The notes beneath the pieces were generated by a model. It was not told where the DNA came from, made no database searches, and saw only the letters and a program-made list of their open reading frames with translations. A program made the position numbers and the translations under genes. A DNA stretch of 64,000 bases from a virus, in the IMG/VR virus record IMGVR_UViG_3300009174_000002, positions 1 to 64,000 of that record. One strand, given 5' to 3'. Numbering within the stretch: position 1 is the stretch's first letter; every line of letters starts with the position of its first letter. Below, piece after piece: positions 48,305 through 56,725 of this stretch.

Positions 48305-49990
48305 TTAAATTGATACTCTTTTCTTTCTTTCATCTATAGCATTTAAAATGTATTCATCTATTTCTTCTGATCCTTTGTCTACATAATCATCCAATAAACC
48401 TTTTGTTGTTGTTATTGAATATACTTGTTTATTTTGCGCTCTAGCCCTCATTCCCATTCCATGAAGCATAGAAGAAGTACTTCTGGTTTGATCAAAATCA
48501 TCAAAGTTTATTTCTTCATCTGAATCTTGATCAGTTGCTAATAACTGTAAATTTTCTATATCTAAAGTTTTTCTATAGGAGCCATCATTATTTTTTTTAA
48601 ATTCCTCTCCACCTACAAATACATATACTGATTGATTTCTGCCTATATTTTGGTATTTATTAATTAGATATTGTATTGTAAAATTACCTTTTGCAGTTTT
48701 AGCTAATTTATCAGTTAATTCTTTTATTTCTTTTTCAGAAAATTTTGTTTTAAGCAGATTTAAATCTTCTGTACTTTGTAGTAAATCTGGTATAATTAAT
48801 AAAATTTGAGAAAACTTTTCTTTATCTAAATTTTTTATAAAATTTAAAACTGTTTTTCTGCTATCTGGTAAATTAGTAATGGAATCTTTATTTATTTTAA
48901 AAAATTGTAACATTTGTTCAAAAGGAAGTTTAAATACTAAATTTAAAATAGCATGATAATTAGTATTGTATTCAAATTTATCAGGCTTTTTCATCATAGC
49001 ATCTACCAATGGTTTAGCAATAACTGCACCTCTATCTTCCATTCTTCTAGGTTTAAAAAGATTATTTTCTTCATCTTCAAATATCACTTTTTTATTGGAA
49101 TATTTTTCAAGTAATCGAACTAATTCATTTAATTTTTTTGCTTCTTTAATATTAATTTCTCCATTGCTCAATAAATCTAATATACCAGGTAAGTTTATAT
49201 CTGTTTGAGGCATAACATTTCTACTTGGCGCACCTAAAACTGGTTTATTTTTTATTTGCATGTTTTTAACATTATTCCAAATATAATCAGCGGTATGATC
49301 AGGAGATTGATGACCTAATTCGGATTGAAAAACCTCAAAAACTTCATCATTCATTGTATTTAATACATAATCTTTTATTTGTTTTTCATTCGCTTTAAAA
49401 AGATTAGTACCTTGAACATTTTCAGTAGGTACGGTTCCTGTAGAAACATAAATTGCTTCTTCGGTAGCCTTTAAAGCAGATAAAGGCTTTATACCTTCTT
49501 TTTCTAAATTTACAGCATCTAAATGACAATCTGGATTAATTACATAAACTTGTGACCAACGATGATGACCATCAATTATATTTTTTTCATTAAAAGTTAG
49601 AATTTCATTATTTCCTAATTTTATAGGTCCACCTGATAAAATTAATTTTATTTCATCCGGTTTTTTTAAGGGATAACTTAAAGATTTAGTTATATCTACT
49701 TCGTTTTGTGTAGGATGTAAATTCTTAGCGGGTATAGTAGTTTTACTTATATTGAATTTATCGTTTTCATTATTTTTATTCTTCTTTAAAAAAGTTTGTA
49801 ATTTTTCATTACCAGGAAGTTGAGATAAACCTTTTACAAACTGTATATAAGGTTTATTTGTTAATTTATCTAATCTATTTTCTAGTTTATGTTCTTGGGT
49901 AATTTCGGTAATAGGTATTCTTTCAGATTCTTTTCTTAATTTTGAATATTCAGATAATAATTTTTTAATATGTTGTTTTTTCTTACTCAT
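48305..49990 (-). CDS. Tagged polyprotein with ParB-like domain
   Basis: A 561-residue protein. The N-terminal peptide HIKKLLSE (L-S-E at residue 14) starts it. Residues 80-170 contain a ParB/Srx-like unit: IPAKNLHPTQNEVDI and then NIIDGHHRWSQVYVINP with DGHHRW at 140-145. Residues 290-320 are LVRLLEKYSNKKVIFE followed by DEENNLFKPRRMEDR; both tag classes are joined at one site (I-F-E at 305). The second half (residues 321-561) is helical, then Asp/Glu-rich with a final MLHGMGMRARAQNKQVYSIT strand. Cleavage would separate a ParB-like protein from a helical protein. Confidence 0.72.
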   Translation of the reverse strand: MSKKKQHIKKLLSEYSKLRKESERIPITEITQEHKLENRLDKLTNKPYIQFVKGLSQLPGNEKLQTFLKKNKNNENDKFNISKTTIPAKNLHPTQNEVDITKSLSYPLKKPDEIKLILSGGPIKLGNNEILTFNEKNIIDGHHRWSQVYVINPDCHLDAVNLEKEGIKPLSALKATEEAIYVSTGTVPTENVQGTNLFKANEKQIKDYVLNTMNDEVFEVFQSELGHQSPDHTADYIWNNVKNMQIKNKPVLGAPSRNVMPQTDINLPGILDLLSNGEINIKEAKKLNELVRLLEKYSNKKVIFEDEENNLFKPRRMEDRGAVIAKPLVDAMMKKPDKFEYNTNYHAILNLVFKLPFEQMLQFFKINKDSITNLPDSRKTVLNFIKNLDKEKFSQILLIIPDLLQSTEDLNLLKTKFSEKEIKELTDKLAKTAKGNFTIQYLINKYQNIGRNQSVYVFVGGEEFKKNNDGSYRKTLDIENLQLLATDQDSDEEINFDDFDQTRSTSSMLHGMGMRARAQNKQVYSITTTKGLLDDYVDKGSEEIDEYILNAIDERKKRVSI

Positions 49991-50023
49991 TTACTATTTT
50001 TCAAATCTTTTAATTATAAGTTT

Positions 50024-50461
50024 TTATTTTAAATTATTATCTCTATCAAACTTTAATTCTTCAATAATTATATTTAATAATTGTTTTTCGTTTTTAATAC
50101 CCTTATATCTATTTTTTATCTCATCTTTTTTACCCTTAAACCAATGATATTTTGTAACAAATACTTTTTCTTCTTTTTTATTCCATATAAAAAGATAATT
50201 AAAAAGTAGAGTAGTATTAACTATTCTAGTTTTTAAATGAATTCTAATTTCATTTTTCTTTTTTATTTGTGTTAAATCATAAGTGTTAAGATCAACGATG
50301 ATTATATTTTCATCATTTCTCAATAAATTAGTTAATTTTGTTCTAAATTCATCCCTCATTTTTTCTTCAGGTGTTCTCAAATCAGGCCGTGTAGTTAAAC
50401 GTCTAGGCTTGAACAAATTTTCTTCTTCAGATTCTTTTAAGATTTTATTTACTAAATCCAT
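50024..50461 (-). CDS. Capsid-targeted NLFKPRR-family protein
   Basis: A 145-residue protein with tag MDLVNKILKE, then SEEENLFKPRRLTTR. The mature part (TKLTNLLRNDENIIIVDLNTY, EIRIHLKTRIVNTTLLFNYLF, EKQLLNIIIEELKFD) resembles the pair at 31912/32317 in its final amphipathic helix and order of elements. Function unknown. Confidence 0.76.
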   Translation of the reverse strand: MDLVNKILKESEEENLFKPRRLTTRPDLRTPEEKMRDEFRTKLTNLLRNDENIIIVDLNTYDLTQIKKKNEIRIHLKTRIVNTTLLFNYLFIWNKKEEKVFVTKYHWFKGKKDEIKNRYKGIKNEKQLLNIIIEELKFDRDNNLK

Positions 50462-50471
50462 CTAAAGTAAT

Positions 50472-50744
50472 TTATTCTGAAAAATAATATGGCCAAAGCA
50501 AAATTATTCCTTCAAAAACTTTTTCACTTTCAGTACCATTTCCAAAAATAATATGTTGAAGAAAGTTAGCAAATTTTTTATCAGGAATTTGTCCTAATTT
50601 GGCAAGAAATTCAGATTTTATTCGTTTTTCATCTTCTAAATTTCTATTTTCTTTTTTTTGTATTCTCCTAGAATTAAAAGGATTTACTTCAGATTCATTT
50701 AAGATTCTAGTTATTAAATCCTTAGATTTTAATATTGATTTCAT
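50472..50744 (-). CDS. Capsid-targeted small protein, diverged motif
   Basis: I place the start at the ATG at 50744 (MKSILKSKDLITRILNE) because the promoter-like element CCATTATTTAAAG overlaps the alternative upstream ATG at 50771. The tag ends in L-N-E at residue 17. The following SEVNPFNSRRIQKKE is a diverged NLFKPRR motif. The mature part is about 70 residues and helical (FLAKLGQIPDKKFANFLQHI). Perhaps a shortened member of the 30599 family. Confidence 0.65.
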   Translation of the reverse strand: MKSILKSKDLITRILNESEVNPFNSRRIQKKENRNLEDEKRIKSEFLAKLGQIPDKKFANFLQHIIFGNGTESEKVFEGIILLWPYYFSE

Positions 50745-50749
50745 TTTAA

Positions 50750-50762
50750 CTTTAAATAATGG
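50750..50762 (-). promoter_or_regulatory. Late-promoter-like element
   Basis: The coding strand reads CCATTATTTAAAG, identical to 37296-37308. It lies 6-18 bases upstream of the preferred start at 50744, closer than at other genes, so the start may be leaderless or further inside. Confidence 0.5.
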
Positions 50763-50814
50763 TTTTACCATATTTATTCTAAAGGTTTAAAAATAACTTT
50801 TATCAGATATAACA

Positions 50815-50846
50815 TAAAAAAGCCTATCTATAAAAGATAGGCTTTT
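50815..50846 (-). terminator. Intrinsic terminator
   Basis: The hairpin AGCCTATCT / AGATAGGCT has flanking A and T runs; the minus strand ends TTTTTTATGTTA. It lies 26 bases after the stop of the gene at 50872. Confidence 0.8.
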
Positions 50847-50871
50847 AGAAAAAAAAATTAAAATTTATAAA

Positions 50872-51198
50872 CTACGCTGTATGACTTGCCGTTTTATTCT
50901 TTTTAATTTCTTCCATTTGTGTTTCTCCTGGCTCTATTGAACCCAGTAGTTCTTCATCGGTTAAGTGATTATTTAACCAATGATAGGCTTCATATGCCTT
51001 ACATAAGGTAAAAGCATCGGTTTCATGATGAAATCGTTTTTTAATTTCTTCTGAAGATAAATTTTCATTTAAAACCAGAACCTGGGCATTTATCGCTTTG
51101 TGAATGTTTTTTCCATAATTTGAATTGTCAGAAATTTCATCTCTTAAATTGCTTAATTTAGAAATCATTTCATTGATTTGTGTCTTAGTCTTGTTCAT
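50872..51198 (-). CDS. Hypothetical protein
   Basis: A 108-residue helical, acidic protein (MISKLSNLRDEISDNSNYGK, EIKKRFHHETDAFTLCKAYEAYHWL). No tag, no recognised domain. It stands between a terminator and a gap of about 160 bases, so it is probably monocistronic. A strong terminator of its own is otherwise seen here only at abundant structural genes and at 36246. Confidence 0.65.
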   Translation of the reverse strand: MNKTKTQINEMISKLSNLRDEISDNSNYGKNIHKAINAQVLVLNENLSSEEIKKRFHHETDAFTLCKAYEAYHWLNNHLTDEELLGSIEPGETQMEEIKKNKTASHTA

Positions 51199-51359
51199 AA
51201 ATTAAATTTTTTAAAAATGGAAAAATTAAAAATTCTATGCGATAAAAGTATATTAGTTATTGGTTTTTTCCAAAAAATAATTTTGATTTTTAGAAGTCTA
51301 CTATAAATAAGTAATTTTTAATTTGCTGTTAAAGACATCAAGAAAAAACAAAATGAAAA

Positions 51360-52410
51360 TTAGAGAATGATTATTTCCTTAATTTCAGTATTTGAATCCA
51401 TTATAATTATTTCTATTGGTTTTATATTTTGATTAATCCATTGAATTTTTTTAAATTGTTTTTTAGTATACTCGCCATTAATATTTTCTTTTTCACCTAA
51501 AAAGATTTCTTTAGTATAAGTGGATTTAATTTCTATATATCTATCTTTGAATTCAAAATCAGGATGATAAATACCAAAAGGTGTTTTTACAAATATTTTA
51601 TCTAAAAAAGGCAATTGTAAGTTATTATTAATTAAATATTCAATATAAAATTTTTCACTTCTTCCTTGACATTTATATCCATTTACTTCATAGAATTTAC
51701 ATTTAGGAAATGTAGTTATACCTTTTTCTAATTTTTCTTGTAAAGTATTAGCTTTTTTAATAAGCGTTTCTATAGTAGGTTTTTTTTCCTAACATTCTTT
51801 CACTTGCCAATTTCCTCATCTCTTCTCTTTTCATATGATTATTTTCACCAGAGATTTTTTTAGAAATTTTTTCTCCTCTTTTTTTTAATATCTCTTGTTT
51901 AGAAGGATCGTTTTTTATTTCTTGCCATTTTTTCTTTAAAGCCTTACTTTGTTTTTGTTTAATCACTTCTTTTTCCTGTTGAGACTTATTTTGTTTCGTT
52001 TCTGAAGATTTTTTATATCTTTCTAAATATTTTTCTGGATTAGTATTATAAATTTGTTTTTGAGCATTTGACATTCTTTCTCTACTTTCTTTACTTCTTT
52101 TCATACCTCGTTGTTTATTGGCAGTTTTTTCTTGTTTTTCTGACATCTGCTCAGGAGTATATTTAGAATATGTTTCCTTAATACTTTTGGCTCTTCTATT
52201 AATTATTTCTTGATATTTTATAGGATTATCATTTTTTAATTTTTCTATTGCATTTTTTTTATTTTGTTTTATTTTAAGAAAATATTCTGAATCGTTTAAA
52301 ATTTGTTTATATCTTCTAAATTTTTTCTTTTCTGATCTTGTTAATACTCCTTTATTTTGTAATTCTAAAAATGCCTTTTGCACTGATTCATGATTTTGTT
52401 TTATTCTCAT
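51360..52410 (-). pseudogene. PD-(D/E)XK homing-type endonuclease, frameshifted
   Basis: Two open frames belong to one gene. The first (52410-51757) encodes NUMOD3-like Lys/Glu-rich repeats (RSKESRERMSNAQKQIY, ISGENNHMKREEMRKLASERMLGKK) and then runs out of frame at a run of eight A (coding strand, near 51780). With seven A it continues PTIETLIKKANTLQEKLE, then YEVNGYKCQGRSEKFYIEYL, and the catalytic strands FGIYHPDFEFKDRYIEIKST. The C-terminal part is close to the intact nuclease at 45684. It may be a decayed gene, a slippery-sequence gene or a sequencing error in a homopolymer. Confidence 0.75.
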
Positions 52411-52464
52411 TTTTTATTTTTAAATATCATTAATGAGAATAAAATCAATTATAATTTAAACAAA

Positions 52465-52501
52465 ACATAAAAAAAAGAGTAGTTTATAATAACTACTCTT
52501 T
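52465..52501 (-). terminator. Intrinsic terminator after the sheath gene
   Basis: The hairpin AAAGAGTAGTT / AACTACTCTTT is followed on the minus strand by TTTTTATGTTTTG. It begins 22 bases after the sheath stop. Confidence 0.82.
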
Positions 52502-52522
52502 AAACACTTTTTAGATTAAATT

Positions 52523-55306
52523 TTATTGCGTAAAGTTTGTACTACCGTTTTGAAGTACAAAGTCCACGATTATGCGTTCAATTGGGTATAAAGGCACTAT
52601 TATAATTCTTCCATACAATGTAGTTGGATCATTCAATTCTGGTCTATCTACAATTTCAACTTTATAGGTATCAATTCCATTTAATTTTTTGATTCTATCA
52701 AAAATAGGAGTGACAGTCTGTATAAATGCAGTTTGTGATAACTGACCATTTAATTGGAATAATAGAGGACGTAAAGTCTGATTCAAAACTTTTTTAGCAT
52801 AACATAATAATAATCTATTATGAACAAAAGAAAGAGCACTTAAATAAGGTTGTGTAGTTCTTTCCTCGGTTATTTCATATCCACTTCCAGGAAATGTAGT
52901 AATAGGATTAATATTGGCTAATTTCAAAGCATCTCTATCACCTATTACTAAACGTCTTCTACTTCTAATTAAATTATTAGTCACAGTTCTAACTGGACCA
53001 GCAGGCGGTTGCCAAACATTTTCAACATTGGCAGTATAAGCAATAGTACCTAAAGCCAATATTGAAGGTGGAAGCCATACATATTGATTATTTATTGTAT
53101 CATTGATTTGTAACCATGGAAAATAAACTGCTGTATCGCTGTTTAATAAATCTCCACTTGAAGTTTGAATATAATTAACAGCAGTAGTTGTGTCAGCCAA
53201 AGGATCATAAGAAAAATCTGGAATATATAGTGCATCTCCCCTTCCTCTAACCATATCCGCAACAACTCCACAAGCTGCGGGATGTGTATCTAAAAAGAAA
53301 TCTGGAGTAACCATTACTGTAAAATCAGCGTCTAAAGATTCTTTATCTGCTAAAATAGCAACTGCTGTTTGTAAAGCTAAATAATCTTTAGAACTTGTGT
53401 TATTCCAATCTCTTGTCTTATATACATTCCAACCATCAAATCCGCCTGAAAAGTCAACTACAAATTTTTGTCTTTGAATTTTTAAAGTGGCTGTTAGAGG
53501 ATTTCCGTTTGCATCGGTATAAATACTTTGATTTGCAAAAGTAAATACTGCGGATTGGTCAGTAGTAAAAGTAGTATTGTTATTAGGATTTAAATGAAAT
53601 CCTAATCCAAATTGAGCAACAGATCTTTTATAAGCTAATTGATCAATTGCTACGGATTTTACCATATTAATAGAATTATTAGCTAATCCTAAATTTTGTT
53701 TTGCTATGGATTTAGTTTTATCATATTCTGTTGCCCAGGTTACATCAGGAAATAAATTCAAAGTAGTATTAGGATAACCTAAACATCCAAAAGGAACAAG
53801 TCCTACTAAATCTTCCGCATCATTTGTTTCAACAAAAACAAATCTACTATTTAAAGGAAAATTATCTCCATCTCCAATTCTTTTCTTAATATAATTATTT
53901 GAAGTTTTATCAAATGTTAAATTAATATACGCTTCAAGAATTATTGGATTTTGATCATCTTGGTCATCCCATCTTCTAACATATAAATCAAATGTTCCTG
54001 CTCCATTATTTGCTCCAGGATTAATATTTCTTATCTCAATTTTAATTTCAGTATTAGCCGATTTTCCATCTGAAATAGACCATAACCTAAATAATTTAGT
54101 ATAATCACCATTTGCGTCTCCATCGCTTACAAACCAAGGAGTGTAAGGGGTTTGAAATCCTAAATTAGAGAAATTTAAAATTTCAGATTCCCAAGTAGGT
54201 AAACTATAATGAGATACCAAAGGACTATTAACCCCACTAAAAGTAGTAGTTCCTGAAATTACTAATGGAGCTCCAGGTGAGCCTCCAGATTGATTTAAAA
54301 TCCTGAAGGTAGTAGAACCTGAACCAAATGAAATATTATCTGCCATCCAAGTTCCATTGACTTGGGCAATATTTCCTGTTCCACTTACATCTGTAATTTT
54401 TATTACAGTATTAGTATTTAACCATCCTGTAATATCTCCAGATGCAGTTATAGTCACATCAGTAAGCGTTGTTACTACGTTTGTAATAGCTGCATTTTGA
54501 AGAGTAATTCCAGTTCCAAATAACATATTTCCTGTTAAAATAGGCAAAGTACTTTGTGGGGTATTACTTCCAGGTGCATAATATGCTAAAGTACTAGTTA
54601 AAGTAGGTTTAAATTGAACAGAGGGAATTACAAAATCAACCCATAGAGTACCAAACTGTCCTTTAATTGTAGTTGGATTTAAAGGATCAGTTCCAAAAGT
54701 GTTTTTAATATATTGACCACTATCTGGACGTAAAGAACAAATTACAAGTTCATTTGTTGAATCTGCATAAAAAATTCTTACACCAAATAGATAATCTGTA
54801 GCTGCGGTAGTAGTTAAATTTGTTGAGGGATCAGTATAGGTTACAGTTTCAACAGAAACCGATGTTACCGCTGGTCTTCCAGTTGTTGTAGTTGGTCTAG
54901 CTTTTAATACTACTGCCAAACATCCATTTCCTACTACCAATGTTGATGTACCAGGAACAGCTGCGGCAGATCCATTCGCATTATATACAATAGCATATCC
55001 TACAGTATCAGTATATCCTTCTAAACCTAAAATTCTAACTTCTTTCCAATTTGTTGCTTGTTCCAAGTATTGTCTTGCATAATAACTAGAAGGAAAATTA
55101 GGATTTAAATCGCCTAGTCTAAAAGCTCTATCTTCAAATGTAGAAGTGCTAGATATTTGAAAGGCAGGACCTTTTTCAGTTAAACCTATCATAGCTCCAC
55201 TAAATCCTCCAACTGCTCTTGTAATTACAGTTAAATCAACTTCTCTAAAATATATTCCAGAACTCGGATTTGGAACCTGACTAACATCCGTTATACGTAC
55301 AGCCAT
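52523..55306 (-). CDS. Tail sheath protein (gp18-like)
   Basis: A 927-residue contractile sheath subunit, longer than T4 gp18 (659). The N-terminus has the family pattern GIYFREVDLTVITRA, FSGAMIGLTEKGPAFQ, FRLGDLNPNFPSSYYARQYLEQ and WKEVRILGLEGY. The C-terminal half holds KTRDWNNTSSKDYLALQTAV, MVTPDFFLDTHPAACGVVADM, VWLPPSILALGTIAY, NLIRSRRRLVIGDRDAL, and ITEERTTQPYLSALSFVHNRLLLCY, the conserved core. The middle (about 150-400) is extra Thr/Ser-rich beta insertions likely exposed on the sheath surface. Strong terminator after it. Confidence 0.95.
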   Translation of the reverse strand: MAVRITDVSQVPNPSSGIYFREVDLTVITRAVGGFSGAMIGLTEKGPAFQISSTSTFEDRAFRLGDLNPNFPSSYYARQYLEQATNWKEVRILGLEGYTDTVGYAIVYNANGSAAAVPGTSTLVVGNGCLAVVLKARPTTTTGRPAVTSVSVETVTYTDPSTNLTTTAATDYLFGVRIFYADSTNELVICSLRPDSGQYIKNTFGTDPLNPTTIKGQFGTLWVDFVIPSVQFKPTLTSTLAYYAPGSNTPQSTLPILTGNMLFGTGITLQNAAITNVVTTLTDVTITASGDITGWLNTNTVIKITDVSGTGNIAQVNGTWMADNISFGSGSTTFRILNQSGGSPGAPLVISGTTTFSGVNSPLVSHYSLPTWESEILNFSNLGFQTPYTPWFVSDGDANGDYTKLFRLWSISDGKSANTEIKIEIRNINPGANNGAGTFDLYVRRWDDQDDQNPIILEAYINLTFDKTSNNYIKKRIGDGDNFPLNSRFVFVETNDAEDLVGLVPFGCLGYPNTTLNLFPDVTWATEYDKTKSIAKQNLGLANNSINMVKSVAIDQLAYKRSVAQFGLGFHLNPNNNTTFTTDQSAVFTFANQSIYTDANGNPLTATLKIQRQKFVVDFSGGFDGWNVYKTRDWNNTSSKDYLALQTAVAILADKESLDADFTVMVTPDFFLDTHPAACGVVADMVRGRGDALYIPDFSYDPLADTTTAVNYIQTSSGDLLNSDTAVYFPWLQINDTINNQYVWLPPSILALGTIAYTANVENVWQPPAGPVRTVTNNLIRSRRRLVIGDRDALKLANINPITTFPGSGYEITEERTTQPYLSALSFVHNRLLLCYAKKVLNQTLRPLLFQLNGQLSQTAFIQTVTPIFDRIKKLNGIDTYKVEIVDRPELNDPTTLYGRIIIVPLYPIERIIVDFVLQNGSTNFTQ

Positions 55307-55352
55307 TATTTATCTAATATTTAAAGTTTTATAAAATCTCAAATGATTTTTT

Positions 55353-55366
55353 CTTTAAATATTGAA
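55353..55366 (-). promoter_or_regulatory. Late-promoter-like element of the sheath gene
   Basis: The coding strand reads TTCAATATTTAAAG, then AAAAAATC, 47-60 bases upstream of the sheath start, in the gap behind the 55402 gene. Confidence 0.5.
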
Positions 55367-55401
55367 GAGAAATAAAATAACTTAACTGTAGTTATAAAAT
55401 A

Positions 55402-55656
55402 CTAAGCTATTTTCTGTACTTCATAGAAGGGTTTGATAGAACTATGTAAAAAACTACCTACTGATGGAGCTTCTAAAAATTCTTGATATACATTTAGAGG
55501 TACACCACTATATTCATACATACCACCATTCTTAAAAGTAATAGTAAGAACTTCGGTTTCATCGTCATATTCTGCATTAATTATATTAGAAGAAACTACT
55601 GGATTATTATGTATTTCTTCATTTAATATTTTTTTTATAGTTTCGTTTAGATTCAT
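55402..55656 (-). CDS. Capsid-targeted KTSC-domain protein
   Basis: An 84-residue protein with the 13-residue tag MNLNETIKKILNE (L-N-E), then a KTSC-like domain: NIINAEYDDETEVLTITFKN, GGMYEYSGVPLNVYQEFLEA, SVGSFLHSSIKPFY. KTSC domains are small units of unknown function, also found fused to lysyl-tRNA synthetases and common in phages. The fold would fit entirely in the mature product. It has no NLFKPRR motif. It lies between the sheath gene and the degenerate-tag gene at 55662. Confidence 0.75.
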   Translation of the reverse strand: MNLNETIKKILNEEIHNNPVVSSNIINAEYDDETEVLTITFKNGGMYEYSGVPLNVYQEFLEAPSVGSFLHSSIKPFYEVQKIA

Positions 55657-55661
55657 TTATT

Positions 55662-56180
55662 TTATTTTAATTCCAAATATTGTATAAGGTTTGATTCAGG
55701 ATCTTGTACCCATTCGGCAATTCCTTCAATTATTTCTTCTATGGTCCCCCACTCTTCCATATCAACATATGGAGTATAATTAATGAAAGATTCAGGATCA
55801 TCTTCTCTATCAGCTCTATCATCTTCAGTTATAGGAGTTTCCCAAAAATAATTGCCCTTTATTGTAAATGAACATACAAATGCACTATTTCCATTATTTG
55901 GTTTTTTACCTAATAAATCTCTATTTCCAAATTCAAAAGTAGCTTTTAAATCATGTTTTAGAGGAATTATTATTTTTTTTATCATATATGGTTTATCCCC
56001 CATTTCGATATCAGTATCAATCATAAACTTATATATTTTTTGTAATACAGGATTTTGTAAAATCTTTTTAAGTTGAATATTTTTATCCTCAATCCTTTTT
56101 TTTATTTTTCGAGGTTTGAACAAATTTTCATCTTTGTTAGATTTTTTTAACATAAATAATATTTTTTTACTTAAATTCAT
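55662..56180 (-). CDS. NLFKPRR-family protein with degenerate tag
   Basis: A 172-residue protein starting MNLSKKILFMLKKSNKD and then ENLFKPRKIKKR. The position where other members have [L/I]-x-E reads L-K-K-S, so the processing site is lost although the tag and motif are otherwise kept. The mature-like part (NPVLQKIYKFMIDTDIEMGDK, KIIIPLKHDLKATFEFG, TIEEIIEGIAEWVQDPESN) shows a final helical arrangement like the 31912 family. It may be targeted but uncleaved, or a decaying copy. Confidence 0.7.
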   Translation of the reverse strand: MNLSKKILFMLKKSNKDENLFKPRKIKKRIEDKNIQLKKILQNPVLQKIYKFMIDTDIEMGDKPYMIKKIIIPLKHDLKATFEFGNRDLLGKKPNNGNSAFVCSFTIKGNYFWETPITEDDRADREDDPESFINYTPYVDMEEWGTIEEIIEGIAEWVQDPESNLIQYLELK

Positions 56181-56285
56181 CTATTTGTTTTTATCTTATT
56201 ACCTAATTTAAATATTATTTTTTATTTGAAAAAGAAATATTATTTTTATAATATATAAACGAAATCTAAGAATAAATCAATTTAC

Positions 56286-56314
56286 AAAAGGAATGTTTCT
56301 ACATTCCTTTTTTT
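56286..56314 (+). terminator. Hairpin with T-run
   Basis: The inverted repeat AAAGGAATG / CATTCCTTT has a 6-base loop followed by TTTT on the plus strand. It sits between the divergent units at 56180 (-) and 56372 (+), just before a TAnnTTTG box. No plus-strand gene precedes it, so it could insulate the plus-strand promoter from read-through. Confidence 0.55.
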
Positions 56315-56321
56315 ATCTTTG
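56314..56321 (+). promoter_or_regulatory. Candidate Bacteroidota-type -7 box
   Basis: TATCTTTG matches the TAnnTTTG -7 element of Bacteroidota housekeeping promoters, 51-58 bases upstream of the plus-strand gene at 56372. A convincing -33 element is not evident. Confidence 0.4.
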
Positions 56322-56371
56322 TACTTAAAGTTTACTTAAGGATAATTAATTTCATTCATAAATTAAAATTT

Positions 56372-56725
56372 ATGAAATATAAGTCTTTTGATTGCCATTT
56401 TGCTGCTTTTTCCACTGAAGAAAATACTCCAATACATAAAATTTCAGTTCCAGAAAATAAATTAACAGGCGAAATAGATAAGGATTTAGAGGTAATTTTT
56501 ACCTATGGGCAAAATGATTTTAAACCCATTTCGGAAAGAAAAAAGGTGAGAAGTTTATCTAGTGGAGATATAATTGATTATCAAGGAGTTCTATACTTTA
56601 TAGATGATTTTGGCTTTGTAAAAGAAGGCGAACAAGTGGAAAAAGGAATGTCTGTTTTATTCCTAAAGGACTCAAAATCAAAGGTTTTACATGAAAAATT
56701 TCCATCTATTTTTAATACAAAATAG
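56372..56725 (+). CDS. Hypothetical protein
   Basis: A 117-residue beta-rich protein with SLSSGDIIDYQGVLYFIDDFGF in the middle, a pattern I associate with small uncharacterised phage proteins that share an 'S-x-x-S-x-GD-I' segment. First gene of the plus-strand island. The A/T-rich leader lacks a Shine-Dalgarno sequence. No function can be given. Confidence 0.65.
   Translation: MKYKSFDCHFAAFSTEENTPIHKISVPENKLTGEIDKDLEVIFTYGQNDFKPISERKKVRSLSSGDIIDYQGVLYFIDDFGFVKEGEQVEKGMSVLFLKDSKSKVLHEKFPSIFNTK

Noticed and set aside
20242-56180. The dispersed tag-coding DNA as a CRISPR array or mobile repeat
   Set aside because: Copies are irregularly spaced, always in frame at protein starts or module borders, and diverge at third codon positions. 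This is protein-level conservation and not an array.
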